Of a stretch of DNA of 64,000 nucleotides, positions 38,722 through 49,225 are shown piece by piece. The notes under the pieces were generated by a model that made no database searches, was not told where the DNA came from, and worked only from the letters and a program-made list of their open reading frames with translations. Position numbers and translations under genes: made by a program. Within the stretch, counting starts at the first letter, position 1, and the number at the start of each line of letters is the position of its first letter. Origin of the DNA: Devosia sp. (GTDB lineage Bacteria > Pseudomonadota > Alphaproteobacteria > Rhizobiales > Devosiaceae); the NCBI GenBank assembly GCA_015657675.1, contig JACDQI010000158.1, positions 1 to 64,000 of the forward strand, in the 5' to 3' direction.

Positions 38722-40008
38722 TCAGGCCTCGTCTATGCGCCGGCGGTCCCAGACGACGCGGACACGAGCCTTGCCGCTGCTCGCCGCGTTCTCGAAAGCC
38801 AGCCGCGCGCCGGAGCGTTCGAGCAGAGTCTTGGCGATGAACAGCCCCAGCCCCAGCCCGCCGCCTTCGGTGGCTGAACTGCGGGTCGAGACATACGGGT
38901 CGCCCAGCCGGGTCATCATCTCCAGTGGAAAGCCCGGCCCGTCATCGGTGATGGTGACACTGACCGAGGCCTTGTCCCATGCGCACTCGACCTGCACGTC
39001 GGTGCGGGCGTAGTGCACGGCGTTCTCGATCAGGTTGCCCAACCCATAAAGCAGGCCGACATTGCGGCGCAGCACCGGATCGGGGCCGGCGGCGGTCGAT
39101 TTGGAGATGGTGATGGTCTTGTCGCCCTGCTGGTGCGGCGTCGCCACTTCGGCAACCAGCTCGCTGAGCGTCACCAGCGCGAAGGGATCCCCGCCGTCGG
39201 CGCCCAGATTGCGCAGCTTGACCAGAATGTCGCGGCAACGGGCCGTCTGGCTGATGATGAGCTCGATATCCTCGCGCAGCGGGCCTTCCGGCAGGTCGGT
39301 CCGCATCTCCTTGGCGGCCAAGGCGATCGTGGAGAGCGGGGTGCCCAGTTCATGCGCCGCCGCTGCCGCAAGGCCATCGAGCGAGGCCAGCTGTTCGCGG
39401 CGCGACAGCTGCAGCTCGGTTGCCGCAAGGGCGTCGGCAAGCTGGCGGGATTCGTGCGCAACGCGGTTGGTATAGGCCGCAATGAACACCGTGCCGCAGA
39501 GCAGGCTGACCCAAATACCGATGATGTAGACCCGGTCGAAGACGATCCGCTCGTCCGGATTCCAGGGCAGGCTGAGGTGAAAGATCGAGAGCAGCGACGC
39601 AATGACGATAGCGAGGCCGGCCAGGATGAGGGTCGAGCGCTGCGGCAGCGTCGTGGCCGATACCGAGACCGGCGCGAGCAAGAGCAGCGAGAACGGGTTC
39701 TCCAGCCCGCCGGTGAGCGCCAGCAGCCCGCCAAGCTGCAGGCAGTCATAGGCCAGCTGGATGGTCGACGTGCGGGCCGAGCCGCGGGTCGCCGGGCCGA
39801 CGCGGAACAACAGCCAGAGATTGACCGCTACGGAGAACGCGATCAGCGACAGGCACTCGACCAGCGGCAGGGGAAATCCCAGCCCGAAATCGACGAAAAG
39901 CACGCCCACCAACTGCCCGGCGATGGCCAGCCAGCGCAGCCCGACCAGCGTTTCGAGCCGGAGCGGCCGCCCGCCGCCGGCGGCATAGTCCTGCAGTTCT
40001 GTGGCCAT
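38722..40008 (-). CDS. regB: RegB/PrrB/ActS-type sensor histidine kinase
   Basis: Quinone-site-like GGLENPF, H-box AAAHELGTPLSTIALAAKEM, GGGLGLGLFIAKTLLERSGA. Confidence 0.9.
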   Translation of the reverse strand: MATELQDYAAGGGRPLRLETLVGLRWLAIAGQLVGVLFVDFGLGFPLPLVECLSLIAFSVAVNLWLLFRVGPATRGSARTSTIQLAYDCLQLGGLLALTGGLENPFSLLLLAPVSVSATTLPQRSTLILAGLAIVIASLLSIFHLSLPWNPDERIVFDRVYIIGIWVSLLCGTVFIAAYTNRVAHESRQLADALAATELQLSRREQLASLDGLAAAAAHELGTPLSTIALAAKEMRTDLPEGPLREDIELIISQTARCRDILVKLRNLGADGGDPFALVTLSELVAEVATPHQQGDKTITISKSTAAGPDPVLRRNVGLLYGLGNLIENAVHYARTDVQVECAWDKASVSVTITDDGPGFPLEMMTRLGDPYVSTRSSATEGGGLGLGLFIAKTLLERSGARLAFENAASSGKARVRVVWDRRRIDEA

Positions 40009-40156
40009 GCTCTCGGCACCTCCGCGCAAATCGACCCAACCGGGCCAGTCCTAGTAAGGACCGGGCGGAATTCAAGGGCAACAATCTGTGATGCGACTTC
40101 TTGATCCGGTCCCGGATGGGGCCACATCCCCAGTGTTCGTGACTGGGAGAACTGAA

Positions 40157-40606
40157 ATGAACACTGCACTGATCAAACCGCAATGGGGCCCTTTGACCAT
40201 CGGCCTGATGGTTCTTGGCTTCATCCTCTGGTGGCCGCTCGGCCTGGCTGTCCTGGGCTATATCGTCTGGGGCGAGAATTTCGGCGGCTCCGCCGAGAAG
40301 GCGCAACGCATGATGGACAAGGGACGCTCCTTTGCCCGCAACTGCGCTCCGCGCGGCAGCTGGAACCGCCAGGGTTTCCGCAACACCAGCGGCAATGCCG
40401 CCTTCGATGACTATCGCGAAGAGCAGCTCCGTCGCCTCGATGAAGAGCGTCGCCGTCTCGACGAAGAGATCAACGCCTTCCACGAGTACATGAGCCAGCT
40501 GCGCCAGGCCAAGGATCGCGAAGAGTTCGACCGCTTCATGCGGGACCGCAACGGCTCGCGCCAGGGCTTTGGCCCGACCACCGACAATGGATCGCCCACC
40601 AGCTGA
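40157..40606 (+). CDS. DUF2852 domain-containing membrane protein
   Basis: PQWGPLTIGLMVLGFILWWPLGLAVLGYIVWGENFG. Confidence 0.8.
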   Translation: MNTALIKPQWGPLTIGLMVLGFILWWPLGLAVLGYIVWGENFGGSAEKAQRMMDKGRSFARNCAPRGSWNRQGFRNTSGNAAFDDYREEQLRRLDEERRRLDEEINAFHEYMSQLRQAKDREEFDRFMRDRNGSRQGFGPTTDNGSPTS

Positions 40607-40651
40607 GCGGACCGAGATAACTCCTAAGCGGGCACCTTCCTGCTCGCAACT

Positions 40652-40680
40652 AGCGCCCCGCATTGCGGGGCGCTTTTTTA
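40652..40680 (+). terminator. Intrinsic terminator AGCGCCCCG-CATTG-CGGGGCGCTTTTTTA
   Basis: Perfect GC stem plus T6 run downstream of the DUF2852 gene. Confidence 0.85.
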
Positions 40681-40722
40681 TCGTATTGGCAACGGCAAGA
40701 ATCTGGTCAACTAGTCTCCATC

Positions 40723-41463
40723 ATGATTGCCCTTATGCAAAAGAAATGGCCGACCGTCACCGAAACCGAGGTTGACGGAAGGATGGTCGAGGTCGCGGTG
40801 CGCGTGAGCCTGCGAGCCCGCAACTATCGCCTGTCACTGCCGCATGCCGGCGGCCCTGTGCTGACCGTTCCCAATCACGGCCGCTGGCAGGAGGCGCAGG
40901 CTTTCCTCAACCGGCAGCGCAACTGGCTGGCGGCGCGGCTCGAGCGGGCGGCCAAGCCGGTCTCGTTCAAACGCGGTGCAGTCATCCCGCTGCGCGGCGT
41001 CGACCACCGCATCGTCGCCACCGGTAAGGTGCGCGGCCGCGTCGAAGTACTCGAAGTTGACGGCGAACTCACGCTGCAGGTCCCCGGCGAGGTGGCGCAT
41101 CGCGCCCGCCGGCTCACCGACTGGCTGAAGACGGAAGCCCAGACCGACCTCGAAAAACGCGTCGCCGTGCATGCCCGCCGCCTCGGCGTCACCTATACAT
41201 CGGTGTCGATGCGCTCGCAGGCGACCCGCTGGGGCTCGTGCTCGGCCACGGGCCGGCTCAACTTCAACTGGCGCCTGATCATGGCGCCCTCCTTCGTGCT
41301 CGACTATGTGGCGGCGCACGAAGTGGCGCATCTGGTGGAAATGAACCACTCGGATGCCTTCTGGAACACGGTCGCCAAGACCCTCCCGAGCATGAATCGC
41401 GGCCGCTCCTGGCTCAAGACGCATGGCCGGCAGCTGATGGTCTACGGTATCGAGGAACAATAA
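40723..41463 (+). CDS. M48/DUF45 (SprT-like) metallopeptidase
   Basis: RWGSCSATGRLNFNWRLIMAPSFVLDYVAAHEVAHLVEMNHSDAFW (HExxH variant HEVAH). Confidence 0.9.
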   Translation: MIALMQKKWPTVTETEVDGRMVEVAVRVSLRARNYRLSLPHAGGPVLTVPNHGRWQEAQAFLNRQRNWLAARLERAAKPVSFKRGAVIPLRGVDHRIVATGKVRGRVEVLEVDGELTLQVPGEVAHRARRLTDWLKTEAQTDLEKRVAVHARRLGVTYTSVSMRSQATRWGSCSATGRLNFNWRLIMAPSFVLDYVAAHEVAHLVEMNHSDAFWNTVAKTLPSMNRGRSWLKTHGRQLMVYGIEEQ

Positions 41464-41512
41464 GGGCCCGCCTCACGACGAGCCCTTTCTCAACTCGGGT
41501 CTGTGGGCGACA

Positions 41513-43748
41513 TCAGCCGCCGCCGAAAATATCACCCAGCGCATCCATCAGGTTCCGCCGCGGCCGTTCGGCCTGCGGCTGCTGGATATCCTGCGGATTT
41601 ACGGTCGGCGCGGCTTCCATCGGCGCCAGGTTCGGGTCGAGCGGGTCTGCGGGCGTGAAGCCGCCTGGCAGGTCGGAGACCGGCAGGCCCTGGTGGGCGA
41701 TGGTCATGAATTCTGACCAGATCTCGGTCGGGACATTGCCGCCAGAGAGCGTGGTGCCCGTATCGTCGTCATTGCCGAGCCAGACGCCGGTGACCATGCG
41801 CGAGGTGTAGCCCAAGAAGAGCGCATCGCGGGCCTTCTGGCTGGTTCCGGTCTTGCCGGCGATCGGCCAGCCGTTGAGATGAGCCTTCTTGCCGGTGCCG
41901 ATTTCCAGCGCGGTGGTCATCATGTCGTTCATTTCGCCCACGACTTCGGGTGCGATGACCTGGCCGGGACGGCCGGAATCTGCTCGTAGAGCACCTTGCC
42001 CGAGGAGGTCTCGATGCGGGTGATGACGTTGGGAATGACGCCGATGCCGCCGTTGGCAAAGGGCGCATAGGCGCCGGTCAGCTCGAGCAGCGAGACTTCC
42101 TGGGTGCCCAGCGCGATCGAGGGGACGGCCTGCATGGGCGAGGAAATGCCCATTCGGGTGGCCGTATCGACGACGACCTGCGGGGTCACGTCGATAGCGA
42201 GGCGCGCCGCGATGGTGTTCAGCGAGTAGGCAAGGCCCTGGCGCAGCGTCACCGGGCCGGCGTACTTGCCCGAGGAGTTGGCTGGGCTCCAGCCGTTATA
42301 GTCGAATGGCGCGTCGTCAGCGACGGTATCGGGCGTATAGCCCTTCTCCATCGCGGCCAGATAAACGAAGGGCTTGAAGGTCGAGCCCGGCTGACGGCGC
42401 GCGTGACCGCGCGGTTGAACTGACTCTGGGCGTAATCGATGCCCCCCACCAGCGCCCGGACGGTGCCATCCACGTCCATGGCGACGAGGGCGCCCTGGCT
42501 GAAGCCCTTTTCCTTGCCGTGTGTCTCGACGGCGGTACGGACGATGTTTTCGGCCTGTTTCTGCAGGTCCCAGTTGATCGTGGTCGAAACGATCACGTCT
42601 TCGGTGACGTCGCCGATATAGGCCTGCATCAACGTTTCAACCCAGTCGGCCACATAGGATTCCGAGCCGGTGACTTTGGTGCGGATGCGCTGGTTGGGGT
42701 CGATGGCGGCGGCCTTGGCCTCGGCGTCCGAGATGTAGCCTTCCTTGGCCATAGACTGCAGCACCAGCCGGGCGCGCGCCGCGGCCGCTTCGGGATTGGT
42801 CTTGGGGTTGACGGTCGAGGGCCGCTGCACGGTACCGGCGAGCAGGGCAGCCTCGCCCAGCGACAGGTTGCGGGCCGATTTGCCGAAATAGGTCTGCGAC
42901 GCGGCTTCGATACCGGTGGCGTTGTGACCGAAGAAGACGCGGTTGAGATAGAGTTCCAGGATCTCGTCCTTGGAGTAGTTCTGCTCGAGCCAGAGCGCCA
43001 GCATGGCTTCCTGCGCCTTGCGTTCCAGCGTCTGGTCGCGGGTGAGGAAGAGGTTTTTGGCGAGCTGCTGGGTGAGCGTGGAGGCGCCGCGCGTCACTTC
43101 GCCGGCGCGGACGCTCTCGAGCGCCACCGAGGCCAGGCCGATCAGATCGATGCCGAAATGCTCGTAGAAGCGCCGGTCTTCGATCGAAACGAACGCTGCC
43201 GGCACGTAGTAGGGCATCTCGCGCAGCGAGATGGCTTCGCCGCCGGTCTTGCCGCGGTTGGACATCAGCTGTCCGTTGGCAGCAACAATGCGGATATTGG
43301 CCGGACGCTCGGGAATGGCCCAGGACGTGGAGGCCGGCATCTGCATGGCGAAATAGGCGATAACGCCGGCAACGGCGATACCGGCCCAGATGCCGAGCAC
43401 CAGCAGCCAGGTAAACAGCTTCCAGATGATGCGGCCAAAGGTCAGCTGCTTGCGCGGGCGGCGGCCGCTGGTTTTCTTGGGCTTGGGGCGTCGGCCGCGC
43501 TGCGGGCGGACGTCTTCTTCATCGTCATAGCCATCATCGGCATAGACGGCGTCAAAGCTGCCGACCCGCGGTTCGACGCGGGAATTCTTGCTGGCGCGAG
43601 GGCTTTTCGGGGTTTTGGCGGTTGGTTTGGACTTGCTCGCCGGCTGCGGCTTGGCTTTGCCGCGGGTCTTTTTGGGGTTGCCCCCGACCCGATCGTCCGG
43701 CGAAACGTGAAAGTCCATGAAGAGGGCCCCGGCATCTTTCTTGCGCAT
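41513..43748 (-). CDS. Penicillin-binding protein 1A, two apparent 1-bp deletions (near 42402 and 41967)
   Basis: GT51 FVSIEDRRFYEHFGIDLIG, GASTLTQQLAKNLFL; transpeptidase KTG box AGKTGTSQKARDALFLGYT; three consecutive frames form one protein. Confidence 0.88.
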
Positions 43749-43955
43749 GGCGTCGGTACCCCCGTGAGTGCAGCTCGAACGGAACCGGGACGCCGTGGCA
43801 ATCCGACCGTCTCACGGTTGCCGGATTTCCGGCCGTCTCCCGTGCGGTCCCTTAGGGCTATCGAGGCTAATTGTGGCCGGTTTATGTGACGTTACACCCC
43901 CGGGTCAATGACTGTGATGCGTCGGCCACAGCTCTGTGATCGATGGCTGGGAAAA

Positions 43956-43994
43956 GGCGGCGGGCCGGAGGCTCGCTCCGGTCCGCCGCAGACG
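43956..43994 (-). terminator. Long hairpin GCGGCGGACCGGAG-CGAGC-CTCCGGCCCGCCGC then TTTTC
   Basis: Stem-loop and T tract on the minus strand just 3' of the terC-like gene. Confidence 0.65.
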
Positions 43995-43997
43995 AGG

Positions 43998-44990
43998 TCA
44001 ATGGCTCTCCCGCACCTGCTGGGTGGGCGTCTTGCGGGTCCGCCAGAGCGAGTAGCCGATGCCGGTGGCCAGGATGGCGAACGTGATGCCGAGCGACCAT
44101 TCGGCGGGGAATTTCTCCCAGCCCAGGAGGTCGGCAATGACGATCTTGGAGCCGATGAACACCAGCAGCACGGCCAGCGCCTGCTTGAGATAGGCGAAGC
44201 GATGCAGGATCGCCGCAAGGGCGAAGTAGAGCGCCCGCAATCCCAGGATAGCGAAGATGTTGGACGTGTAGACGATGTAGGGATCGGTGGTGATGGCGAA
44301 GATGGCCGGCACCGAGTCTACGGCAAATACCAGGTCGGCGACCTCGATCATCACCAGCGCCAGCATCAGCGGGGTGATGTAGCGCACCATCTTGCCGGTC
44401 TTTGGATCGGGTCTCTTGACGATGAACCGGTCCCCTTCCAGCGTTTCGGTAACCCGGAAGCGCTTGCGGAGGAACTTCAGTACCGGATTGTCGGCAAGGC
44501 TCGAGCCATCGTGCTTGATGAAGAGCATCTTGATGCCGGTGAGCACCAGGAAAGCGGCAAATACGTAGAGCACCCACTCGAACTCGCTCACCAGAGCGGC
44601 GCCGAAGCCGATCATGATGGCCCGGAGCACGATGACGCCGAGAATGCCCCAGAACAGTACGCGATGCTGATACTGACGGGGGATCGAGAGGTAGCCGAAG
44701 ATCATGGCGATGACGAACACATTGTCCATCGCCAGGCTCTTTTCGACGACAAAGCCGGTTACATATTCGAGGCCGGACTGGGCACCGAGACTCCACCAGA
44801 CGAAGCCGCCGAAGGCCAGTCCGAGGGCCATGTAGCCTGCCGAGAGCACCAGGCTCTCGCGCACTCCGATCTCATGACCGTCGCGATGCAGTACGCCCAG
44901 ATCGAAGGCGAGCAGCGCCGCGACGATGGTCAGAAAGCCAGCCCACATCCAGAGGGGCTGACCCAGGACATCGATGATCAGGAAGTCCAT
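43998..44990 (-). CDS. TerC/Alx family integral membrane protein
   Basis: FVVEKSLAMDNVFVIAMIFGYLSIPRQYQHRVLFWGILGVIVLRA, VMIEVADLVFAVDSVPAIFAITTDPYIVYTSNIFAILGLRALYFAL. Confidence 0.93.
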   Translation of the reverse strand: MDFLIIDVLGQPLWMWAGFLTIVAALLAFDLGVLHRDGHEIGVRESLVLSAGYMALGLAFGGFVWWSLGAQSGLEYVTGFVVEKSLAMDNVFVIAMIFGYLSIPRQYQHRVLFWGILGVIVLRAIMIGFGAALVSEFEWVLYVFAAFLVLTGIKMLFIKHDGSSLADNPVLKFLRKRFRVTETLEGDRFIVKRPDPKTGKMVRYITPLMLALVMIEVADLVFAVDSVPAIFAITTDPYIVYTSNIFAILGLRALYFALAAILHRFAYLKQALAVLLVFIGSKIVIADLLGWEKFPAEWSLGITFAILATGIGYSLWRTRKTPTQQVRESH

Positions 44991-45036
44991 GTTCACTTCC
45001 GTCGTAAGCACAAGCTGGCAACGGGAGCGTCATGCA

Positions 45037-45519
45037 TCATGACGGCTCTTCCTCAAGGCCCAGGGCGAGCTGGACGCGATGGAGCGCACCGAGCTCTGCC
45101 GGGTGCACCAAGCCGTCGGCGGAGAGCACCCGCGAGCAGGTGGCAGCAACGAGCCGCGCTTCGGCCGGACTGATGGTCGCCCCAGTGATGGCCAGCAGCG
45201 CGGAGCGTTCGGCGGCTGCCGCATCATGCTCGTAGTTGCGCAGGTGTTCGGTGAGTTCAGCGGCCAGGTCGGCCACCGAGAATCCGTCGAGCTGGGCGCT
45301 GGTGGTGAAGGCCTCGATGAGCTTGCGGCGCTCGGCAATGTCCATGCGGCCGTCGGCATGGGCGATGACGGCGGCTGCCGCCACCAATACCCGCAACAGC
45401 TCATCGCCCGGCGCCGCGTCGGCTTCCTGGCGAATCTCGCGCGGGCTCAGCCGGTTGCGCTTGAGCAACAGACCCTCGCGCGAAAAGATGTCGTTCTCGG
45501 TGGTTCTCGATCTTGGCAA
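45037..45519 (-). CDS. TerB-domain protein
   Basis: LLRVLVAAAAVIAHADGRMDIAERRKLIEAF...LLAITGATISPAEARLVAATCSRVLSADGLVHPAEL. Confidence 0.8.
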   Translation of the reverse strand: MPRSRTTENDIFSREGLLLKRNRLSPREIRQEADAAPGDELLRVLVAAAAVIAHADGRMDIAERRKLIEAFTTSAQLDGFSVADLAAELTEHLRNYEHDAAAAERSALLAITGATISPAEARLVAATCSRVLSADGLVHPAELGALHRVQLALGLEEEPS

Positions 45520-45729
45520 TTGTCACTCCTCTTTTCCCTTGAGGGTCAGGAGCGGCATTGCGGCCAGGCAGGTCTTCCGGGCCACAACACAGCGGCCGGA
45601 GCCCCCGCGACTGTGATCCGACATCGCGCTGCAGATGGTCTTGCAGCGCCAGAGGGGCCCGGATCACGTCATAAGGAGGTCGGAGGGCCAAAGGGTGGCT
45701 TCAAGGGGCGCGACAGGGAGTCGCGGGGC

Positions 45730-46692
45730 TTAGCGACGACGGCCGCGGCCAGGGGCAACTGGTTGGTTTGAGGTATTCTCGTCCGAGAGCTTCCGCCACC
45801 GCGCCAGCCGTTCCGGATCAAGCGTGCCGGCCTTGACCGCTGCCTGCACGGCGCAACCCGGCTCGTGGGCATGGGTGCAGTCGCGGAAGCGGCAAAGCGG
45901 CGCCAGTTCGGTGATCTCGGCAAAGACCGTGTCGAGGCCTTCTGCCATCTCGCTGACATGCAGCGTACGGATGCCCGGGGTATCGATCACCCAGCCACCC
46001 GCGGCGATAGGGTGCAGCGACCGCGACGTTGTCGTATGCCGGCCCTTGGCGTCGCTCTCGCGAATGCCGCCGGTCAGCTGGCCGGCCGAGCCGGTGAGTG
46101 TATTGACCAGCGTCGATTTGCCGACGCCGGACGAGCCCACCACCGCCACCGTCTGGCCGCTGCCGCACCAATCCGCCAGGGCCTCGGCCGCTGCCGGCGT
46201 GCGCGGATCGACGACAACGATGGGCAGATCGCGCTGCAGGCCTTCAGCCCGGGCACGGTAGTCGGCGGCGTCGGCGGCGGTATCGGCTTTGGTCAGCACC
46301 AGCACCGGCGTGGTGCCGGCCTGATTGGCCAGCGCCAGATAGCGCTCCAGCCGGGCGATGGAAAAATCGGCGTTGCAGGAGGTGACGACAAACAGCGTAT
46401 CGATGTTGGCGCCGCCCAATTGCTGGCTGCCATCGCCGAGGCGGCGGGCGAGCAGCGTCCGGCGCTCCAGCCGCCGCGCCACCAGCCGGGTCAGCGGATC
46501 GACCAGCACCCAGTCGCCCACGGCGTAGTCGCCAGTCTGGGTTTTTGGGGGCAGCGCCACTTCGGCGGGTCCCTCGGCATCGACGCCGCCGAGCCGCGCG
46601 CGGTGCACCGAGACGATGCGGACCGCCGCCAGCCCGGCCTCATCGGCATAAAGCTGGTCGGCAAAGAAGTCCGACCAGCCGAGCCCGGCCAA
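45730..46692 (-). CDS. rsgA: Ribosome small-subunit-dependent GTPase A
   Basis: Circularly permuted GTPase: VLTKADTAADA, GSSGVGKSTLVNTLTG, DTPGIRTL, Zn motif CRFRDCTHAHEPGCAV. Confidence 0.93.
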   Translation of the reverse strand: MAGLGWSDFFADQLYADEAGLAAVRIVSVHRARLGGVDAEGPAEVALPPKTQTGDYAVGDWVLVDPLTRLVARRLERRTLLARRLGDGSQQLGGANIDTLFVVTSCNADFSIARLERYLALANQAGTTPVLVLTKADTAADAADYRARAEGLQRDLPIVVVDPRTPAAAEALADWCGSGQTVAVVGSSGVGKSTLVNTLTGSAGQLTGGIRESDAKGRHTTTSRSLHPIAAGGWVIDTPGIRTLHVSEMAEGLDTVFAEITELAPLCRFRDCTHAHEPGCAVQAAVKAGTLDPERLARWRKLSDENTSNQPVAPGRGRRR

Positions 46693-46731
46693 TATCGCCG
46701 CGCCGTTCAGAGGCCGGCCTCGATCTTGGCG

Positions 46732-46881
46732 TTACGCATCATCGCCCGGGACATCCGGGGTGGCGGCAGGCGCATCGGCCTCGGCGGCCTTCAGCTTTTC
46801 TTCGGCCTTGGCAGCATTCTTGAGCTGCTTCAGCCGATCGCGCTCCCGGCGTTCGAAATCATAGTTCGGCTTGCGAGCCAT
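46732..46881 (-). CDS. 49-aa conserved-type small charged protein
   Basis: MARKPNYDFERRERDRLKQLKNAAKAEEKLKAAEADAPAATPDVPGDDA; not in the supplied ORF track. Confidence 0.65.
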   Translation of the reverse strand: MARKPNYDFERRERDRLKQLKNAAKAEEKLKAAEADAPAATPDVPGDDA

Positions 46882-46958
46882 GGGCGTGACCTTTCCTCAA
46901 AGTCTGGTTCTGGTCGCCTTGGCGGCAGAAGGCAAGTAAAGATCAGGGCGACCTACGC

Positions 46959-48194
46959 TCAGCGCATCGCAAGCTGGTCGCGTCGCGCCACGAGGAAGGT
47001 CCTGTCCGGCTCGAACTGGGTAAGGGCAATGGCCCGATCATAGGCGCACCGCGCCCCGGCAGGATTGCTGGTGCGGCTCAGCAGCTCTGCCCGTGCCGCG
47101 TGAAAAGGCTGGTAGCCCTCCAGAGCGGTCTCCAGCCGATCGATTTCGGCCAGGGCAACATCAAGGGCGCCGATCTCGGCCAGTGCCACGGCCCGATTGA
47201 GGCGCACCACATCGGTGGGCTCGAGCTGCAGCAGTTCGTTGTAGAGCAGGGCAATCTGCGGCCAGTCGGCGCTCTCGCCCTCGCAATGGCAGGCGGCGAT
47301 TGCGGCCTTGAGCTGGTAGGGTCCGGTGCTGCGCCGCGCCAGGGCCTGCTCGAGCAACGCTACCCCGGCGACAATCTCGTCCCGCCGCCAGAGCCCACGA
47401 TCCTGATCCCCCAGCGCAACGCTTGCACCGGTATGTGGGTCGAGCCGCGCAAAGCGCCGCGCGTGGCTGATCATCAGCAGCGCCAGGCAACCTTCGATTT
47501 CGGCGTCTGCTGGGTGCAGTCGATTGAGCAGGCGGCAGAGAAAGATCGCTTCTTCGGCCAGGTCCTTGCCGCCGACGGGCCCGGCATTATAGCCGGCCGT
47601 AAAGATCAGGTAGATCACAGAGAGCACCGATTCGAGGCGTTCGGGCCAGATGTCGATATCGGGCACCGCATAGGGAATGCCCGAGGCGGCGATCTTGGCC
47701 TTGGCGCGCGACAGGCGCTGGCCGAGGGTGGTTTCCTGATCGAGGAAGATTTCGGCGATCTGCGCCGTCGAGAGCCCGCCGAGCGTCCGCAGCGTCAGGG
47801 CGACCTGCGACTTCTTTTCAAGCGCTGGGTGGCAGCAGGTAAAAATCAGGCGCAGGCGCTCGTCGGGGATACTCTCGGCGTCGGTTTCGGCGGCTTCTTC
47901 ACCAGAGAGCACGATCAGGCTTTCCTTTGCGCGATCATGGGTCTTGCGGCTGCGGATGCGGTCGAGCGCCTTGCGGTAAGCCACCTGCAGCAACCAACCC
48001 TGGGGGGAGGCCGGAATACCCGAGCGGCTCCAGTGCGTGACGGCGGCCAGCATGGCGTCCTGCAGAACGTCTTCGGCCAGCTGAAAGTCCCGCAAACGCG
48101 AGATGAGGGCGGCAATGAGCCGCCCCCGGTCGTCGCGTGCCAGCGTGTTGAGAGCCTTGGTGACAGCGACGGCGCCGGAGGCGGGGGAAGTCAT
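46959..48194 (-). CDS. RNA polymerase sigma factor, ECF42-like with long C-terminal extension
   Basis: LRDFQLAEDVLQDAMLAAVTHW, GWLLQVAYRKALDRIR, C-terminal FTAGYNAGPVGGKDLAEEAIFLCRLL; next to a DGPF protein. Confidence 0.88.
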   Translation of the reverse strand: MTSPASGAVAVTKALNTLARDDRGRLIAALISRLRDFQLAEDVLQDAMLAAVTHWSRSGIPASPQGWLLQVAYRKALDRIRSRKTHDRAKESLIVLSGEEAAETDAESIPDERLRLIFTCCHPALEKKSQVALTLRTLGGLSTAQIAEIFLDQETTLGQRLSRAKAKIAASGIPYAVPDIDIWPERLESVLSVIYLIFTAGYNAGPVGGKDLAEEAIFLCRLLNRLHPADAEIEGCLALLMISHARRFARLDPHTGASVALGDQDRGLWRRDEIVAGVALLEQALARRSTGPYQLKAAIAACHCEGESADWPQIALLYNELLQLEPTDVVRLNRAVALAEIGALDVALAEIDRLETALEGYQPFHAARAELLSRTSNPAGARCAYDRAIALTQFEPDRTFLVARRDQLAMR

Positions 48195-48211
48195 GGGAGA
48201 ACCCTGTTCAA

Positions 48212-48571
48212 TCAGCCTGCTGGGTTGTAGTCCATCAGCGGCCGGACCTCGATAGTGCCAAAGTTTGCCGAGGGAATATCGGCGGCATAACGAAGCGCTG
48301 CATCGAGGTCGGGGACATCCACGATGTAGTAGCCGCCCAGATGCTCCTTGGTGTCGGCGAACGGGCCATCCATGGTTTCGACCTTGCCGGCCTTGCGGCG
48401 CAGCGACGTTGCCGTCTCGATACCCTTGAGCCCTTCACCGGCGACCAGCACGCCATCGGCATTCATCCGGGTGTTGAGCTCGAAGAAGCCGCCCATCATC
48501 TGCTTGAAGTCTTCGGTGCCATAGGCCGGCTCGCGGGTCGGGTCGTTGTAGATCAACAGCATGTACTTCAT
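48212..48571 (-). CDS. YciI/DGPF domain protein
   Basis: MKYMLLIYNDPT...ETMDGPFADTKEHLGGYYIVDVPDLDAALRYA. Confidence 0.92.
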   Translation of the reverse strand: MKYMLLIYNDPTREPAYGTEDFKQMMGGFFELNTRMNADGVLVAGEGLKGIETATSLRRKAGKVETMDGPFADTKEHLGGYYIVDVPDLDAALRYAADIPSANFGTIEVRPLMDYNPAG

Positions 48572-48605
48572 TTTTCAATCCTTTCAGGGGTTTAGGGGTG
48601 TGAGA

Positions 48606-48998
48606 TCACCAGCCCAGCACGATGCGGGCGAGGGCGACGAGGAGCGAGAGCATGGCGAGAAGGTTGGCGGTGTTGCCGACATAGCGCAGCGGATGGGCAC
48701 CATTGTCGATCTTGAGCCCGAAGGGATGGACGAGGCGACCGATGACAACGAGGGCGCCCGTGACATGCAACCAAAGGCCCGGCGTGCCCTGGGCTTCGGC
48801 CAGCACCATCAGGATCAGGGTGAAGGGCACCCATTCAATGAAATTGCCGTGCTGGCGGATCCGGAGCAGCAGCTGCGGATTGCCGCCATCGCCGATCGAC
48901 TGCTTTAGTTCAGCCCGCACCATGGTGATGCGCATCCAGAGCGGCGCCCAGATCAGGATCAGCGGGAGGGCGTAGAGAGTGGTGATGGAGAGGGTCAT
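48606..48998 (-). CDS. MAPEG family protein
   Basis: NPQLLLRIRQHGNFIEWVPFTLILMVLAEAQGTPGLWLHVTGALVVIGRLVHPFGL. Confidence 0.85.
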   Translation of the reverse strand: MTLSITTLYALPLILIWAPLWMRITMVRAELKQSIGDGGNPQLLLRIRQHGNFIEWVPFTLILMVLAEAQGTPGLWLHVTGALVVIGRLVHPFGLKIDNGAHPLRYVGNTANLLAMLSLLVALARIVLGW

Positions 48999-49146
48999 TT
49001 GACGCAGCGTCCTTTCGTGTTGCTATGACCCAAGGACGCCATCGGTTTGCCGTTCTCGACATGGCCCAAAAGATTTTTTAATTTATTTTTTGGGCGCAAA
49101 GGGCGCAGGCGGGTATGCCACCACCGGCGCTACTACGATATTTATT

Positions 49147-49157
49147 GCTCACTGAGC
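49147..49157. promoter_or_regulatory. Palindromic operator candidate S1: GCTCACTGAGC
   Basis: Exact 5-1-5 palindrome in TTTATTGCTCACTGAGCTATCAG upstream of the TPR gene. Confidence 0.65.
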
Positions 49158-49225
49158 TATCAGAAACTACTCTGAGGTGCGTGCGCCTGTTTGGGCCGTC
49201 GCGATCAGGTGGGGACGGCACGGTG

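Noticed and set aside
41513-43748. PBP1A as three separate genes or programmed frameshifting
   Set aside because: No slippery heptamer seen; both junctions are explained by simple 1-bp losses like those in other genes of the window.
42519-43889. 456-aa plus-strand ORF
   Set aside because: Antisense shadow of PBP1A; Gly/Arg/His-rich composition.
45865-47043. 392-aa plus-strand ORF
   Set aside because: Antisense to rsgA and the small 46732-46881 ORF; no domain signature.
49115-49225. Upstream N-terminal extension of the TPR ORF
   Set aside because: Contains the S1 palindrome and AT-rich promoter-like DNA; later starts at 49226 or beyond fit better.
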